Below, one piece after another: positions 31,361-40,075 of a stretch of DNA of 64,000 nucleotides. Position 1 is the stretch's first letter. The number at the start of each line of letters is the position of its first letter. A program made the translations under genes and the position numbers. This DNA is from Athripsodes cinereus (lineage: Eukaryota; Arthropoda; Insecta; Trichoptera; Leptoceridae). Below the pieces are notes generated by a model, which had not been told where the DNA came from, did no database searches, and saw nothing but the letters and a program-made list of their open reading frames with translations. The DNA is taken from NCBI GenBank assembly GCA_947579605.1, contig OX388328.1:13185684-13249683 (forward strand). The letters are read 5' to 3'.

Positions 31361-31880
31361 ATTTCTTACAACGTTTTCTCTTCTCTAGGTTCTCTAACTA
31401 GAGTGTCAGGTGTTCTGACACATACGAATCTTCTTTGGTTGGCTTAAGCGAAGTATCATTCGAAGTGGTGAACAAAAACATCACTTCGCTATTATTTGTC
31501 CAATCTTTTTATTTGTAAAAAAAATATATATCCGGGTTTTGTTATAAACCCAAATACAACCTTATACACCTTTCACACTAAGCTAAAAGCTTGTGTCGTG
31601 AGAGGGGAGTTTGCCGGCACCTGGGATCGAACCACGGACCCCTTGTTCGCGAAGCCGAGACTCTACCTTCAGGCTACCGACGAAATCTAGCTGTGCACAT
31701 AGAACAAACATTGACACAGTAAATTTCTTACTACGTCTTCTCTCCTCTAGGGTAGAGAAGAGAGTATCAGGTGTTATGACACTTACGAATCGGCTTTGTC
31801 TGGATTAATCGAAGTATTATTCGAAGTGGTGAATTAAAGAAATCACTTCGCTATTATTTGTCCAATCTAGCTGTGCACAA
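31351..31880. repeat. Tandem duplication interrupted by a SINE-A
   Basis: AATTTCTTACAACGTTTTCT ... AAGTGGTGAACAAA ... CACTTCGCTATTATTTGTCC (31359-31503) recurs as AAATTTCTTACTACGTCTTC ... CACTTCGCTATTATTTGTCC (31720-31863). Without the SINE the period would be about 177 bp. The copies differ at several positions, so the duplication is older than the SINE insertion. Confidence 0.7.
31505..31690 (-). mobile_element. SINE-A copy
   Basis: On the plus strand: AAATATATATCCGGGTTTTG, ACAACCTTATACACCTTTCA, GAGGGGAGTTTGCCGGCACC, the box B complement GGGATCGAACCACGGACCC and CCGAGACTCTACCTTCAGGC. AATCT occurs at both borders, a possible short target duplication. This is the best-preserved full copy. Confidence 0.8.
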
Positions 31881-32190
31881 AGATCAAACCTACACACACA
31901 CATGTTTACAAACAGGTTTAAATATATTGTATAGATTATTATTATATTTTACCGAGACTGCTTGCGGTGGAGTAAGGGTGGATTGGTTGGTAGATTCTGT
32001 TTTTTGTACATACCTACATAATATAAACATATGTAGGTAGATATTATTATGTTATGTTAGTATTTTACTAGAAATATTATAGGAACAATATTTCAGATTT
32101 CTATGAGATTCTGTTTAGGTCTGATACCATAATATTATCTTGTCGGAATTATTAATGCGAAAACCGCATATGGAAATGTTTGCGCATTTA
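31880..32190. other. No gene seen
   Basis: AT-rich sequence before the hAT transposase remnant. Confidence 0.3.
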
Positions 32191-32194
32191 TAAT

Positions 32195-32720
32195 TACAAG
32201 TCATGAATATAATTTTAGATTCTATATAATCGTCATTCGCATTAATGAATCACTGACAGCCGAAACTTGTGTTCGTATCTTAAAAGAGCACCTTTCTGAG
32301 TTCGATATCTCACTAGATACCGATATTGTGGCAATAGTCACTGATGATCCAAATGTTATGCTGAAGTTTTGAATGTTTTTTAAATATTCTACAATGCACA
32401 TCCGTTACTTGATTTTTTAAAATCGCGATCGATTTCGGTAAACCTTTACCATTGACGAGCGAGATAATACCTCGCTCGTCAATGGTAAAGGTTTACCGAA
32501 ATCGATCGCGATTTTAAAAAATCAAGTAACGGATGTGCATTGTAGAATATTTAAAAAACATTCAAAATGTCTCGTAACTGTTACATAGTTAATCCTCCTA
32601 AAATAACTGATATTGTTATGCTGAAGGTTGGAAAACTTGTTAATGCAGAGCACCAAGTTTGTTTTGCACATGGTATTCACTTAGCCGTTTGTGATTTATT
32701 GTATAGATTTTTTTTATTTA
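32195..32720 (+). pseudogene. hAT transposase fragment split by a palindromic insertion
   Basis: Before the insertion the frame reads IVIRINESLTAETCVRILKE, HLSEFDISLDTDIVAIVTDD and PNVMLK (to 32365). After it the frame resumes VGKLVNAEHQVCFAHGIHL, AVCDLLYR (32627-32710). DIVAIVTDxxxVMxKxGK...HQxCFAHGxHLAVxD is the catalytic region of hAT transposases around the conserved second aspartate and the C/H motif. The N-terminal zinc finger, the glutamate and the dimerisation domain are missing, so it cannot be active. It may come from the autonomous relative of the hAT MITEs in this window. Confidence 0.8.
32353..32626. mobile_element. Repeat P palindrome inserted in the transposase fragment
   Basis: TTTTGAATGTTTTTTAAATA at 32367 is the start of a 97-base arm ending GACGAGCGAG (32463). 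After a 7-base spacer the exact reverse complement runs 32471-32567. A further 40 bases on the right only (CTCGTAACTGTTACATAGTT) match the P copy at 31.3 kb. The insertion is bounded by TGTTATGCTGAAG on both sides, a 13-bp direct repeat. That length is unusual for a DNA transposon and closer to retroposon target duplications. Confidence 0.8.
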
Positions 32721-32904
32721 AAACTTAAACAGATTGCCAAAAGATAAATAAAAAAACTGATTTTTATATGGTTTACTGACTTTTACTACCACTTTTCATT
32801 ATCAATACAATCCCGGGATTAACTGTAGATAATCCCGAAATCCTGGGATTAGAAAAAAGACCCGGGATCGAATCCTCTATATCAGGTAGTCATGTCACGT
32901 TGTC

Positions 32905-33295
32905 AGATCTGCAGGGCTACTCTTGACACAATCTAAATACGATTTTAATCCTGTCTTGATCTTAACTCTACGATGTGTGAAGTAACTATAGTCAATAACA
33001 CGTGCATGCCAATCCCGCGGTAGCTGAGAATAGTCGTACGCGAAGTGACTATGGTAAAAAACACGTGCATGACAATCTCGCGGTAGCTGAGAATAGTCGT
33101 ACGCGAAGTGACTATGGTAAAAAACACGTGCATGACAATCTCGCGGTAGCTGAGAATAGTCGTACGCGAAGTGACTATAGTAAAAAACACGTGCATGCCA
33201 ATCCCGCGGTAGCTGAGAATAGTCGTACGCGAAGTGACTATAGTAAAAAACACGTGCATGCCAATCTCGCGGTAGCTGAGAATAGTCGTCAATAT
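32905..33295. mobile_element. MITE M1 relative with an internal 63-bp array
   Basis: The left end GCAGGGCTACTCTTGACACA and CTGTCTTGATCTTA are M1. The interior is then replaced by five units of 63 bp, with CACGTGCATG at 32999, 33062, 33125, 33188 and 33251. Each unit includes GCGAAGTGACTAT and CGCGGTAGCTGAGAATAGT, which are M1 internal sequences. The M1 right end is not present. The 102-115 residue frames on both strands exist only because 63 is divisible by three. Confidence 0.8.
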
Positions 33296-33394
33296 TTACA
33301 CGATTATTAGGGTTGTATTATGTGATATATCGTCCAAAATAATATCAGATATTTGTATAAACTATTATTTTTTGACGAAATAATTAAATATATA

Positions 33395-33875
33395 CATACA
33401 TACATACATACCATCACGCCGCTTCCCTCGCGGGGTAGGCAGAAAGGATCGAGCGCCACTTCCTTCTATCCTTGCATACATCTTTCGCTTCCGTCACTGT
33501 CATACAATTCCTCATGCATGCTCTCCTGTTCAACGTGCTCAACACGTGACCGTCCTGTAGGATTTGATTTAAATGATCTTGCCATTTAATCCTCGGACGT
33601 CCACGTCTCCGAGCACCATTCCTCTCAGCCAAATATATCTTCTTAGTCATTCTGTCCTCATTCATTCTTTCCCCGTGCCCAAACCATCTTAACTTATTTA
33701 CATTCATCCTTGTTATTACACCAACTTTCATTCCACATTCCTTTCGTATATCACTGTTACGCACACGATCTCTCAGACTTTTACCACACATCCTTCTCAA
33801 CGATCTCATTTCCACTGCATTTATGCCACTTTCATCCTTCTTTAACCATGTCCACGTCTCACTTGCATACATTTT
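33395..33875 (-). pseudogene. LINE-1 C-terminal fragment, longest open copy
   Basis: A 152-residue open frame (33872 to 33414): YASETWTWLKKDESGINAVE, RRMCGKSLRDRVRN, KLRWFGHGERMNEDRMTK, ERNGARRRGRPRIKWQDHL, WRSILSAYPAREAA stop. This is the post-RT tail of an RTE-like protein. The 3' tail is (ATGT)n (33390-33410). No frameshift, so among the least damaged LINE pieces here, but RT and endonuclease are absent. Confidence 0.85.
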
Positions 33876-33879
33876 TTTA

Positions 33880-34550
33880 ATTATGCATTAAATATATTAT
33901 TTCATAAAAGTTGATACCTATAGGTATCACAACACTATTAATGTTTGTCATGTTCATCATTGTCTGGTATATTCTTGCAGTTATATCAAGTGAATGTTGA
34001 AAACGATTAGGTATATCTATAACGTCACATCATTACCCATGAATGACGTATTCACCTGCAAAACCTCATCAATCTATTTTTAACAGAATTTTTAACTATG
34101 AATGCAGATTTTTTTTTCTATTTTAGCTGTCTATATACAATGTAGTATAATCGATACGAAGAAAACTTCAGTCCACTTGAACTAATCAGAGGTTTTTATT
34201 ACAAATTTTCCAATAAAGCAAATTGTACAAATAGTTAACACACTGAGAAAAATACTAACGAAATTTCACAACGAATCATTGGTACGTAATATCAGATTAG
34301 GACCAGAGATAGTAGAAACGATTCATTAGTACGAAAAATTTTAAAAACAAATTATAAAATAAAAGCTGAAATCATGTCGCATTGGTTAGAAATGAATTAA
34401 TATTTTCACATATAACTACATATATGTAAAATAGACCTTGAAAAACACATCACTCCCTTTAAATAACAATATTAACTCCCTTTTTACCCTTCCCACAGTT
34501 CTCACCCCAACTGAATTTCTCATTCTTAATACATAATATCTACTACTATT
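33880..34550. other. AT-rich sequence, no gene
   Basis: Nothing recognised apart from chance frames. Confidence 0.35.
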
Positions 34551-34551
34551 A

Positions 34552-34650
34552 CAACTATAACATCACGGTATACCCCACAAGTGGGATAGCCAGCAGTGAA
34601 TCTACAAGTAATAGACATGCAGATTGTCTTTTCTGTGTCAATAAAATAAG
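34552..34650 (+). repeat. Repeat H, fragment
   Basis: ACATCACGGTATACCCCACA, AGTGGGATAGCCAGCAGTGA and AGATTGTCTTTTCTGTGTCA belong to the H block amplified at 43.4 kb. Confidence 0.5.
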
Positions 34651-34800
34651 TGGATATACTTGTCTGAAAGAAGGGATGTCAGGAAATGTGGGCATCCGAG
34701 AACAACGTGGCTTGATCACGTAGATCAAATTCGTGTGTTTAGTAAGAGAAATCGACGTGCGTGTAGGAGAAATTGTATGAATGTAGAAGAAGCGAAAGAA

Positions 34801-34909
34801 GAAAAAAGAAAGAAAAAGACACAAGCTTTTAGTAGCTTACTGTGAAAGGTGTATAAAGTTGTATTTGGGTTTATAACAAAAACCCAGATATATCTTTTTT
34901 AAAAAAAAA
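34801..34909 (+). mobile_element. SINE-A, 5'-truncated
   Basis: ACACAAGCTTTTAGTAGCTT, ACTGTGAAAGGTGTATAAAG, TTGTATTTGGGTTTATAAC and AACCCAGATATATC, then poly(A). Head missing. Inserted between codons of the LINE-1 tail. Confidence 0.75.
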
Positions 34910-34921
34910 AAGTATGTAAGG

Positions 34922-35360
34922 AAGATGGCGACCGGTGTGGCGCGGAGGCTAACGCACTTGCCTTTGAGTCACGAGGTCCCGGGTTCGATTCCCGGCCAGG
35001 GCAAAATGAAGAATGACCTTTTTCAGATTGTCCTGGGTCTGGGTGTTACATGTATATGTGTTTAGTGCATTGTATATGTGTATCGCCGTGTTAGTACCCA
35101 TAATACAAGATTCATATCTTAGTTTGGGACTAGCTCGGTCTGTGTGAATTGTCTACACGTGTTATGTTATGTTATATATACATTGAAGGACCCACCGACC
35201 ACCCGGATAGCGCAGAAGTCTGAGGACTTCCATTTATCCGAAATTCTACACTTAACAAATCTTGTCCACAACGGAGGCGCCATAGTGGGCAGCCTGAAGG
35301 GCTGGCCGGTCAAAACCTCCGTGTGAGGATTGTGTAAATGTGTAAGTAAAAAAAAAAAAA
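34922..35360 (+). mobile_element. SINE-B, about 430 bp, with poly(A) and target duplication
   Basis: The head has box A TGTGGCGCGGAGG and box B GGTTCGATTCCCGGCCAG. The body includes CAGATTGTCCTGGGTCTGGG, ATCTTAGTTTGGGACTAGCT, then CACCCGGATAGCGCAGAAGT, CTGAGGACTTCC and GAAGGGCTGGCCGGTCAAAA, ending in A13. TATGTAAGGA is duplicated at both borders (34911, 35362). The 3' half occurs alone at 51.57 and 54.33 kb, so it may be shared with a partner LINE. Confidence 0.8.
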
Positions 35361-35399
35361 ACTATGTAAGGATAGATCAACATGGCAACTGAAAGATCT

Positions 35400-35755
35400 G
35401 CCCTTTACAAGACACTGGAAAACAGAAAGGACTGGGACTGCATGGGATTTTTACTGTTAGCCCTCTTCTCTCCACTACTAATAATCTTAAAAAAAGTTAT
35501 AATAAACTTTATTCAATCAATATATATATACACACAAAATCAAAGACAATTTATCACCAATATGGCTCAAATTGAGTTGCAGCAGCCTCACTAGGTTGCC
35601 CTGTATCGAGGCTAGATTCATACTTTTTGATATCGAGCAACACGATATAACTGATTATTGTATGTAACACAGTCTGTTGTGTTGAAAACTGGATTTTCAC
35701 TTGCTCAGAAGTGTGGATGTCAATCAAATTACAATCAAATGACATGCATGATATA
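35400..35755. other. No gene seen
   Basis: Contains a stretch (ATTCAATCAATATATATATA, ACAATTTATCACCAATATGG) that resembles 6.86 kb (AATCAATCAATAACAATG, ACAATTTATCACCAATATGG), an unnamed dispersed repeat. Confidence 0.35.
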
Positions 35756-35759
35756 GAGG

Positions 35760-35860
35760 AATTGGGAACGTTACCCGGGTTTAAAGAGTACTCTTAACCA
35801 GCCTTGTGTCGATTCGTAAGCATCGAGACTCTGTATCATGCTATCCTTAAGGAAGTTCAC
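35760..35860 (+). repeat. Repeat R, degraded
   Basis: GGGAACGTTACCCGGG, ACTCTTAACCAGCCTTGTG and GATTCGTAAGCATCGAGAC match the R core. Confidence 0.4.
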
Positions 35861-35926
35861 ATTGATGTATCTACCACGTACACACGGTATATATAATATA
35901 CCTAACTAGTATGTTCGTAATTCATT

Positions 35927-36000
35927 AGGTTGGACTAGTGGTTAACACACTCGCCTTGCAAGCGAGGGGTCGTGGGTTCGATCCTCAGACTAGGCAAAAA
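35927..36000 (+). mobile_element. tRNA-Ala-like SINE head
   Basis: GGACTAGTGGTTAACACAC (box A), a perfect five-base anticodon stem CTCGC/GCGAG around the loop CTTGCAA (anticodon TGC, alanine) and GGGTTCGATCC (box B). The T stem pairs at four of five positions with one wobble, and the acceptor stem does not close properly, so I call it SINE-derived rather than a tRNA gene. A body follows without a clear end. Confidence 0.55.
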
Positions 36001-36090
36001 TATTAATGTCCATTTTCTGAGCTAATTCAATGTGTACGAGTCATCTATAGTAATTTGATTGACGATATAACTGTTTTCCCATCATCAGGA

Positions 36091-36240
36091 CAATACCGTC
36101 AACCCATCTATTTTGGGGTATTCTCACACTTCTTCTGTCGTCCCACGGTCTCCATTCAAGAATAATTCTGAAAGTCCACCTGCCATCCTCTTTCCTTGCC
36201 ATACGACCAGCTCACTATCATTTCAGCTTGGACACTGAAC
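36091..36240 (-). pseudogene. RTE fragment
   Basis: On the minus strand RSVRIPQNRWVDGI and, in other frames, the DGRWTFRIILEWRPWDD region: the same segment as 5860-5960 of the RTE copy, with frameshifts. Confidence 0.6.
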
Positions 36241-36475
36241 AAAGAATGCAATTCCTAAACGGGGCGTTGGTTTAATTTGAGCTATGATTTTTATAAGAAA
36301 CATTTATTACATAATCTGTGCAACGTCATTATATTATGGAAACATTGGAATGACTGATTACTTTTGTTACAAATATTGGCAGCACATTGTAAGGATGAGG
36401 TGATGGGGGGGGGGGGACTAGGAAGAAGAAAATACTTTACGATAAAGTTTATGTAACAATATAAGAAATTATGAG

Positions 36476-36600
36476 AGAAGCTTGAGAGATAAAATAAGAA
36501 ATGAAACTCTCCGACAAAAGATAAAAGTCGTCGACATTGTTGATAAACATAAAATGGCAATGTGCTGATGGTCATGTTCTGAGAAGACTCCGGCAAATAA
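36476..36600 (+). pseudogene. RTE fragment
   Basis: SLRDKIRNETLRQKIKVVDI then VDKHKMA: matches 5750-5840. It lies 240 bp from, and opposite to, the minus-strand RTE fragment at 36091, so the two are separate or inverted pieces. Confidence 0.65.
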
Positions 36601-36604
36601 TAGG

Positions 36605-36655
36605 TTTTCAATTCTTTTCCTTAAGCCTCCGAGTGTCTTCTGTAAAAATCAGGTG
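36605..36655 (-). repeat. Repeat H, fragment
   Basis: CAATTCTTTTCCTTAAGCCT, CCGAGTGTCTTCTGTAAAAA: H end block in reverse. Confidence 0.35.
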
Positions 36656-36686
36656 TTTAAAAAGATAAGTTAAGAGCTGGTGGACA

Positions 36687-36849
36687 TTAACGGTTGTATT
36701 TAATTTCAGGAAGGATTTTGTCAAGAGAAGTCCTTCAGGCGAACCTTGAGCCCTTCCTTAGAAAGAATAATTTGCGTGAAGAGTATGGATAACATAGGAA
36801 CTGACATTCCTGTAATATTCATGGGTGAGGGAAGGTATGTAACCCTTAA
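36687..36849. mobile_element. TTAA-flanked MITE, 155 bp
   Basis: TTAA (36687-36690), CGGTTGTATTTAATTTCAGG, AAGGATTTTGTCAAGAGAAG ... GTAACCC, TTAA (36846-36849). Second member of the family at 30748. Confidence 0.55.
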
Positions 36850-36894
36850 TACCTATGTGTGTGTTCAAAAAGATAAGGACATTTTAAATCTTGA

Positions 36895-37025
36895 ATTCAA
36901 CAGTGATAAGGTTTGCTACCCATCCTGAATCTTGGCACGGAGAGGACTGCTTGCATGTTTCTTACACGAGGCTAGTCTGCTGGCTATTCTACTTGTGGGA
37001 TATGCTTTGGTGGTGTTGAAAATCG
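36895..37025 (+). repeat. Repeat H, fragment
   Basis: GGTTTGCTACCCATCCTGAA, TTGGCACGGAGAGGACTGC, GCTAGTCTGCTGGCTATTC, CTTGTGGGATATG: the complementary strand of the block at 17.76 kb and the source type of the 43.4 kb array unit. Confidence 0.6.
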
Positions 37026-37079
37026 ATACACTTCTTTAATTTATGATAAATTCAACATGAACTTCCACTGACGAAAGAG

Positions 37080-37265
37080 AAGACGGTTCTGGAGTAGTGA
37101 TAGATTAGCTCACATTGCCGCGAACGAGACTCCACTAGGAAGAAGATTGCTTGGAAGGCCACCTAAAAGATGAAAGCATAGTTGGTCTTCAGCGTCTCAA
37201 GAGGAAACAAATTCCGAACAAACAGATCAATGATCTACTACAAGCAGAAGAAGAAGAACTTCCAC
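37080..37265 (+). pseudogene. LINE-3 ORF tail, longer copy
   Basis: WSSDRLAHIAANETPLGRRL, LGRPPKR then a stop, KHSWSSASQEETNSEQTDQ; ends AGAAGAAGAAGAA. It extends LINE-3 upstream by 25 codons compared with the copies at 4955 and 10172. Confidence 0.6.
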
Positions 37266-37629
37266 CAAGAACCGTCGGTTATCAACTTTAGAAAATCGAT
37301 GCGTTTCTTCAGAAAAAACCTTGTGAGGGTTAGGCTTGTGTTGTACTTAACAACTCATTTTGTGTTGGCTATTATTTCGCCTTCTGAATTTTTAGCATTA
37401 TTCATTAATCTTCCATATTTATTATGACGTTAATACAGAAGAGAACTAATCGATGTAACATGCGATGAATAAAGGGAAGGGGAATACATAATAATATATT
37501 GTGAAAAACATTATTTCTTTTCATAGGTATATTTTTATACATCTCAATGTTTTTTCTCGGCAAGCCTTCTTCATTCTTGTGAATAGATATGTTCATAATC
37601 AGGTTGGTACCCGGGTATCATTTACAAAC

Positions 37630-37915
37630 TTTTAATCCATGTGACGCACACGGTCGGGCGGGCCGGGGGCGGCCCGATAATGGGATCCCATTTTTACGAA
37701 GACTTACATAATCTATCCATTGTTTGGTCCCTGGCTCGCTCGTCTAGGATCATTATTGGGAACCCATGATGAGTTTGATAAAATGAAACACTCATAAGAC
37801 CATATAATTATGTGATGTTCATGATGATTTATATAATGTGATAATTGTCAAATGTTGATGTTTTGTAACGAGGAAAATAAAAAACTTTTCATTTCATTTC
37901 ATGTATTTTTTTTTT
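37630..37915 (+). repeat. GC-rich block and (ATTTC)n end, probable LINE 3' UTR
   Basis: GGTCGGGCGGGCCGGGGGCG is a very GC-rich core in AT-rich surroundings, followed by CCTGGCTCGCTCGTCTAGG and, at the end, TTTTGTAACGAGGAAAATAA and TTTCATTTCATTTCATG. The layout fits a LINE 3' UTR with a short-repeat tail; family not named. Confidence 0.3.
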
Positions 37916-37950
37916 CAATTTACCTAGGAGGTGGGGAAAAAGAGATAGCC

Positions 37951-38167
37951 CTGCAGGGTTACTCTTGACAAAAGTAAACACGCTCTTAATCTAGTCTTGT
38001 TCTTGATCATACGACGCACGAAGGGACTATGTTCAAAAACATCGCGCTACCGCTAACGCGCGATCGGTTTGCGTGTATTTTTGGCCAATAGTCACTTCGT
38101 GCTTCGTATGATCAAGATCAAGACTAGATTAAGATCGTGTTTAGTTTTGTCAAGACTAGCCCTGCTG
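37951..38167. mobile_element. MITE M1, uninterrupted copy
   Basis: Inverted ends CTGCAGGGTTACTCTTGAC and GTCAAGACTAGCCCTGCTG with long matching arms (CTTAATCTAGTCTTGTTCTT, ATCATACGACGCACGAAG). The centre reads CGCGCTACCGCTAACGCGCG. It serves as the reference for the interrupted copy at 9116. Confidence 0.85.
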
Positions 38168-38570
38168 ATTGTGAATGTGGAGATGTGCAGACGGTGAGAC
38201 ACATCGTAGAGCAGAGTCCTGAGTCAACAACACACTTTCGTCTCACGTTCCCGCTCCGCTAGCGTTCGGGTGCAGACGATGGTGCGCCAAAGTGTTAATT
38301 TTCGTAACTATTGTGTATCTTAGCAACGAAATTGACACTTGCTTGCAACATCGTCTGCACCCGAACGCTAACGGAGCGGGAACGTGAGACGAAAGTGTGT
38401 TGTTGACTCAAGCCTCAGGACTGCAATCTCAAAAAATTCATCGAACATCTGCAGGACATCCACGAGGTAAGACCGGAGGTAGTGAATTGGCTGTCAGCGC
38501 TGGAGTTGTGACTTTAGATTTATGACGATACGACGCAGCCCGTACGGGTGAAGATTTATCAACACACCAA
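38168..38570 (+). pseudogene. LINE ORF C-terminus interrupted by MITE M2
   Basis: DCECGDVQTVRHIVEQ (38168-38213) then, after the MITE, DCNLKKFIEHLQDIHEVRPE, VVNWLSALEL stop (38418-38511). CxCGxxQTVxHIVxxC is the usual LINE zinc-knuckle tail. The reading frame is kept on both sides of the MITE, so the LINE copy was still open when the MITE arrived. Confidence 0.8.
38214..38416. mobile_element. Hairpin MITE M2, second copy
   Basis: CCTGAGTCAACAACACACTT on the left and AAGTGTGTTGTTGACTCAAG on the right, arms about 70 bp, with CGTTCCCGCTCCGCTAGCG. The central block AGTGTTAATTTTCGTAACTA runs opposite to the copy at 17534. Confidence 0.85.
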
Positions 38571-38654
38571 GCCACACGGAAAGTAAAGTAAATAAGCATA
38601 TGAAAGGAGGTCTTGTTGAGAGTGGTCCAGGATGAAAAATGTTTGGTTAAATGA

Positions 38655-38975
38655 AAATCTATCTATACCCTCACGCCGCTTATGCAGGTGGGGTAGACAG
38701 AGAGAAAGGAATGCCATTTAAATCGATCCTCAAACTCTTCTTTCGTTTCTTCTACATTCACACGATTCAGACAGGAAGGACGATTTCTCTTTTTTAAAGC
38801 ACAACCGTTCTTGAAAATTTGATGTACCTACGTGATCAAGCCACGTGGTTTTTGGATGCCCACGCTTCCTCACAACTCCTCTGTCAGATAAGCATATTAT
38901 CCTCTTTATCATCTTTCCTCATCCATTCGTCTCACATGTCCAAACCATCGTAACTTATTTACAGGCATCCTAATA
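38655..38975 (-). pseudogene. LINE-1 fragment
   Basis: Minus strand: RIICLSDRGVVRKRGHPKTT, WLDHVGTSNFQERLCFKK with frameshifts; tail GGGTATAGATAG-like. The upstream part (RFGHVR, KLRWFGH) is at 38935-38960. Confidence 0.7.
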
Positions 38976-39117
38976 CATGAATGAAAATCTGTACCTGAGA
39001 GCCATTTAGTCTTAAGTACTAAAATGCAAATTTTCAAATTCAGTTTTTTAATCGAAAAAATCTCAACATTTTACTAGTAATAAGCTGTAATAGTATAAAC
39101 AGCTTATTACATAGACC

Positions 39118-39565
39118 CTTTAGACCAGTGATTCCCAAAGTGGTCCAGGTGGACCCCCAGGGGTTCACGGAGACTCGATGGGGGTCTACGTTGGCGTAAC
39201 TAAAAAATGGTGATGGTTTACGAGTCGTAAGCGGAGATCTACGAATCCATAGTTAAAATATCGGATATTCGGTAAATGTACCAGATACTTAATGATTCGA
39301 GTAAATATTCTTCTTTAAGAAAACCGAGGAGTTTTTTTAAATATTTTAAATTCCTATAACATTTTGAAAATTCGACGACGGGAGGGGGATAGAAATTTAA
39401 ACACGTTATATTTTTAAAGTATCCGGTATTGACATGAACAATAGTCGGTACAAATACCCGTTACATTGGGGGGGGGGGGGGTAGAAATGCAGGGGGTCCA
39501 TCGTAACCAGCAAAATTTTGAAAGTGGTCTATGGGAAAAAAAGTTTGAGAACCTCTGCTTTAGAC
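39118..39565. mobile_element. hAT MITE, relative of 13380 in reverse
   Basis: CTTTAGAC at 39118-39125 recurs at 39558-39565. The 432-bp element (39126-39557) starts CAGTGATTCCCAAAGTGG and ends AAGTTTGAGAACCTCTG, with core blocks GGTACAAATACCCGTTAC and AAATTCCTATAACATTTTG complementary to those in 13380-13762. A G14 run lies at 39469. Confidence 0.9.
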
Positions 39566-39894
39566 CCTAAGCATTTCTGTACTTAAGACTCACGACTGTT
39601 GTGTTATTTCCGCTTTTTTCGTAACTTTGGCATTTTTGTCAAAAATGCAATTGAGTCATAATGGCACTCAGGTACAGAAATAATTCTTCATCATTTTTGT
39701 TAATAGGTAGGTATGTTAATTAACTGGAATGACAGGTGTGGAGGAGTTCTTATAGACAGTGCAAGCCAGAGTGATCGCCATCGTCGGGATGACCTGACAG
39801 GACACTTACAAAAGAAGAAGTATGTTAACAATCAAGCACCTGTATATCTTTTTCAATCTATCAATTAATGTGTTTTCAATTCTCGTATGAAAGC

Positions 39895-40075
39895 AAGTTT
39901 TTTTTAAAGATATATCTGGGTTTTGTTATAAACCCAAATACAACCTTGTACACCTTTCACAGTAAGCTACTAAAAGCTTGTGTCGTGAAAGGGGAGTTTG
40001 CCGGCACCTGGTTTGGAACCACGGACACCTTGTTCACGAGGCTGAGACTCTACCACTACCTCCAGGCTACAACTA
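39895..40075 (-). mobile_element. SINE-A copy
   Basis: AAGATATATCTGGGTTTTG, ACAACCTTGTACACCTTTCA, GAAAGGGGAGTTTGCCGGC, GGAACCACGGACACC and GAGGCTGAGACTCTACC. Full length including the head. Confidence 0.75.

Larger units (their letters stand above)
34650..35395 (+). pseudogene. LINE-1 fragment interrupted by SINE-A and SINE-B
   Basis: SERRDVRKCGHPRTTWLDHV and FSKRNRRACRRNCMNVEEAK (to 34800) are LINE-1. GTATGTAAGGAAG at 34910 and CTATGTAAGGATAGATCAAC at 35361 are the next LINE-1 codons (VCKDR), present on each side of SINE-B. A deletion has removed part of the QILKDG segment. Thus one LINE-1 copy hosts two separate SINE insertions. Confidence 0.75.

Noticed and set aside
33002..33290. CRISPR-like array
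   Set aside because: Units are contiguous and fully repeated, without unique spacers; the DNA is eukaryotic.
32945..33310. Repeat protein of 21-residue units on both strands
   Set aside because: The 63-bp DNA unit is divisible by three, so any open unit stays open. The source is MITE M1, which is non-coding.
35927..36000. Intact tRNA-Ala(TGC) gene
   Set aside because: The anticodon arm is good but the acceptor stem does not close and the T stem has a mismatch; a SINE head is more likely.
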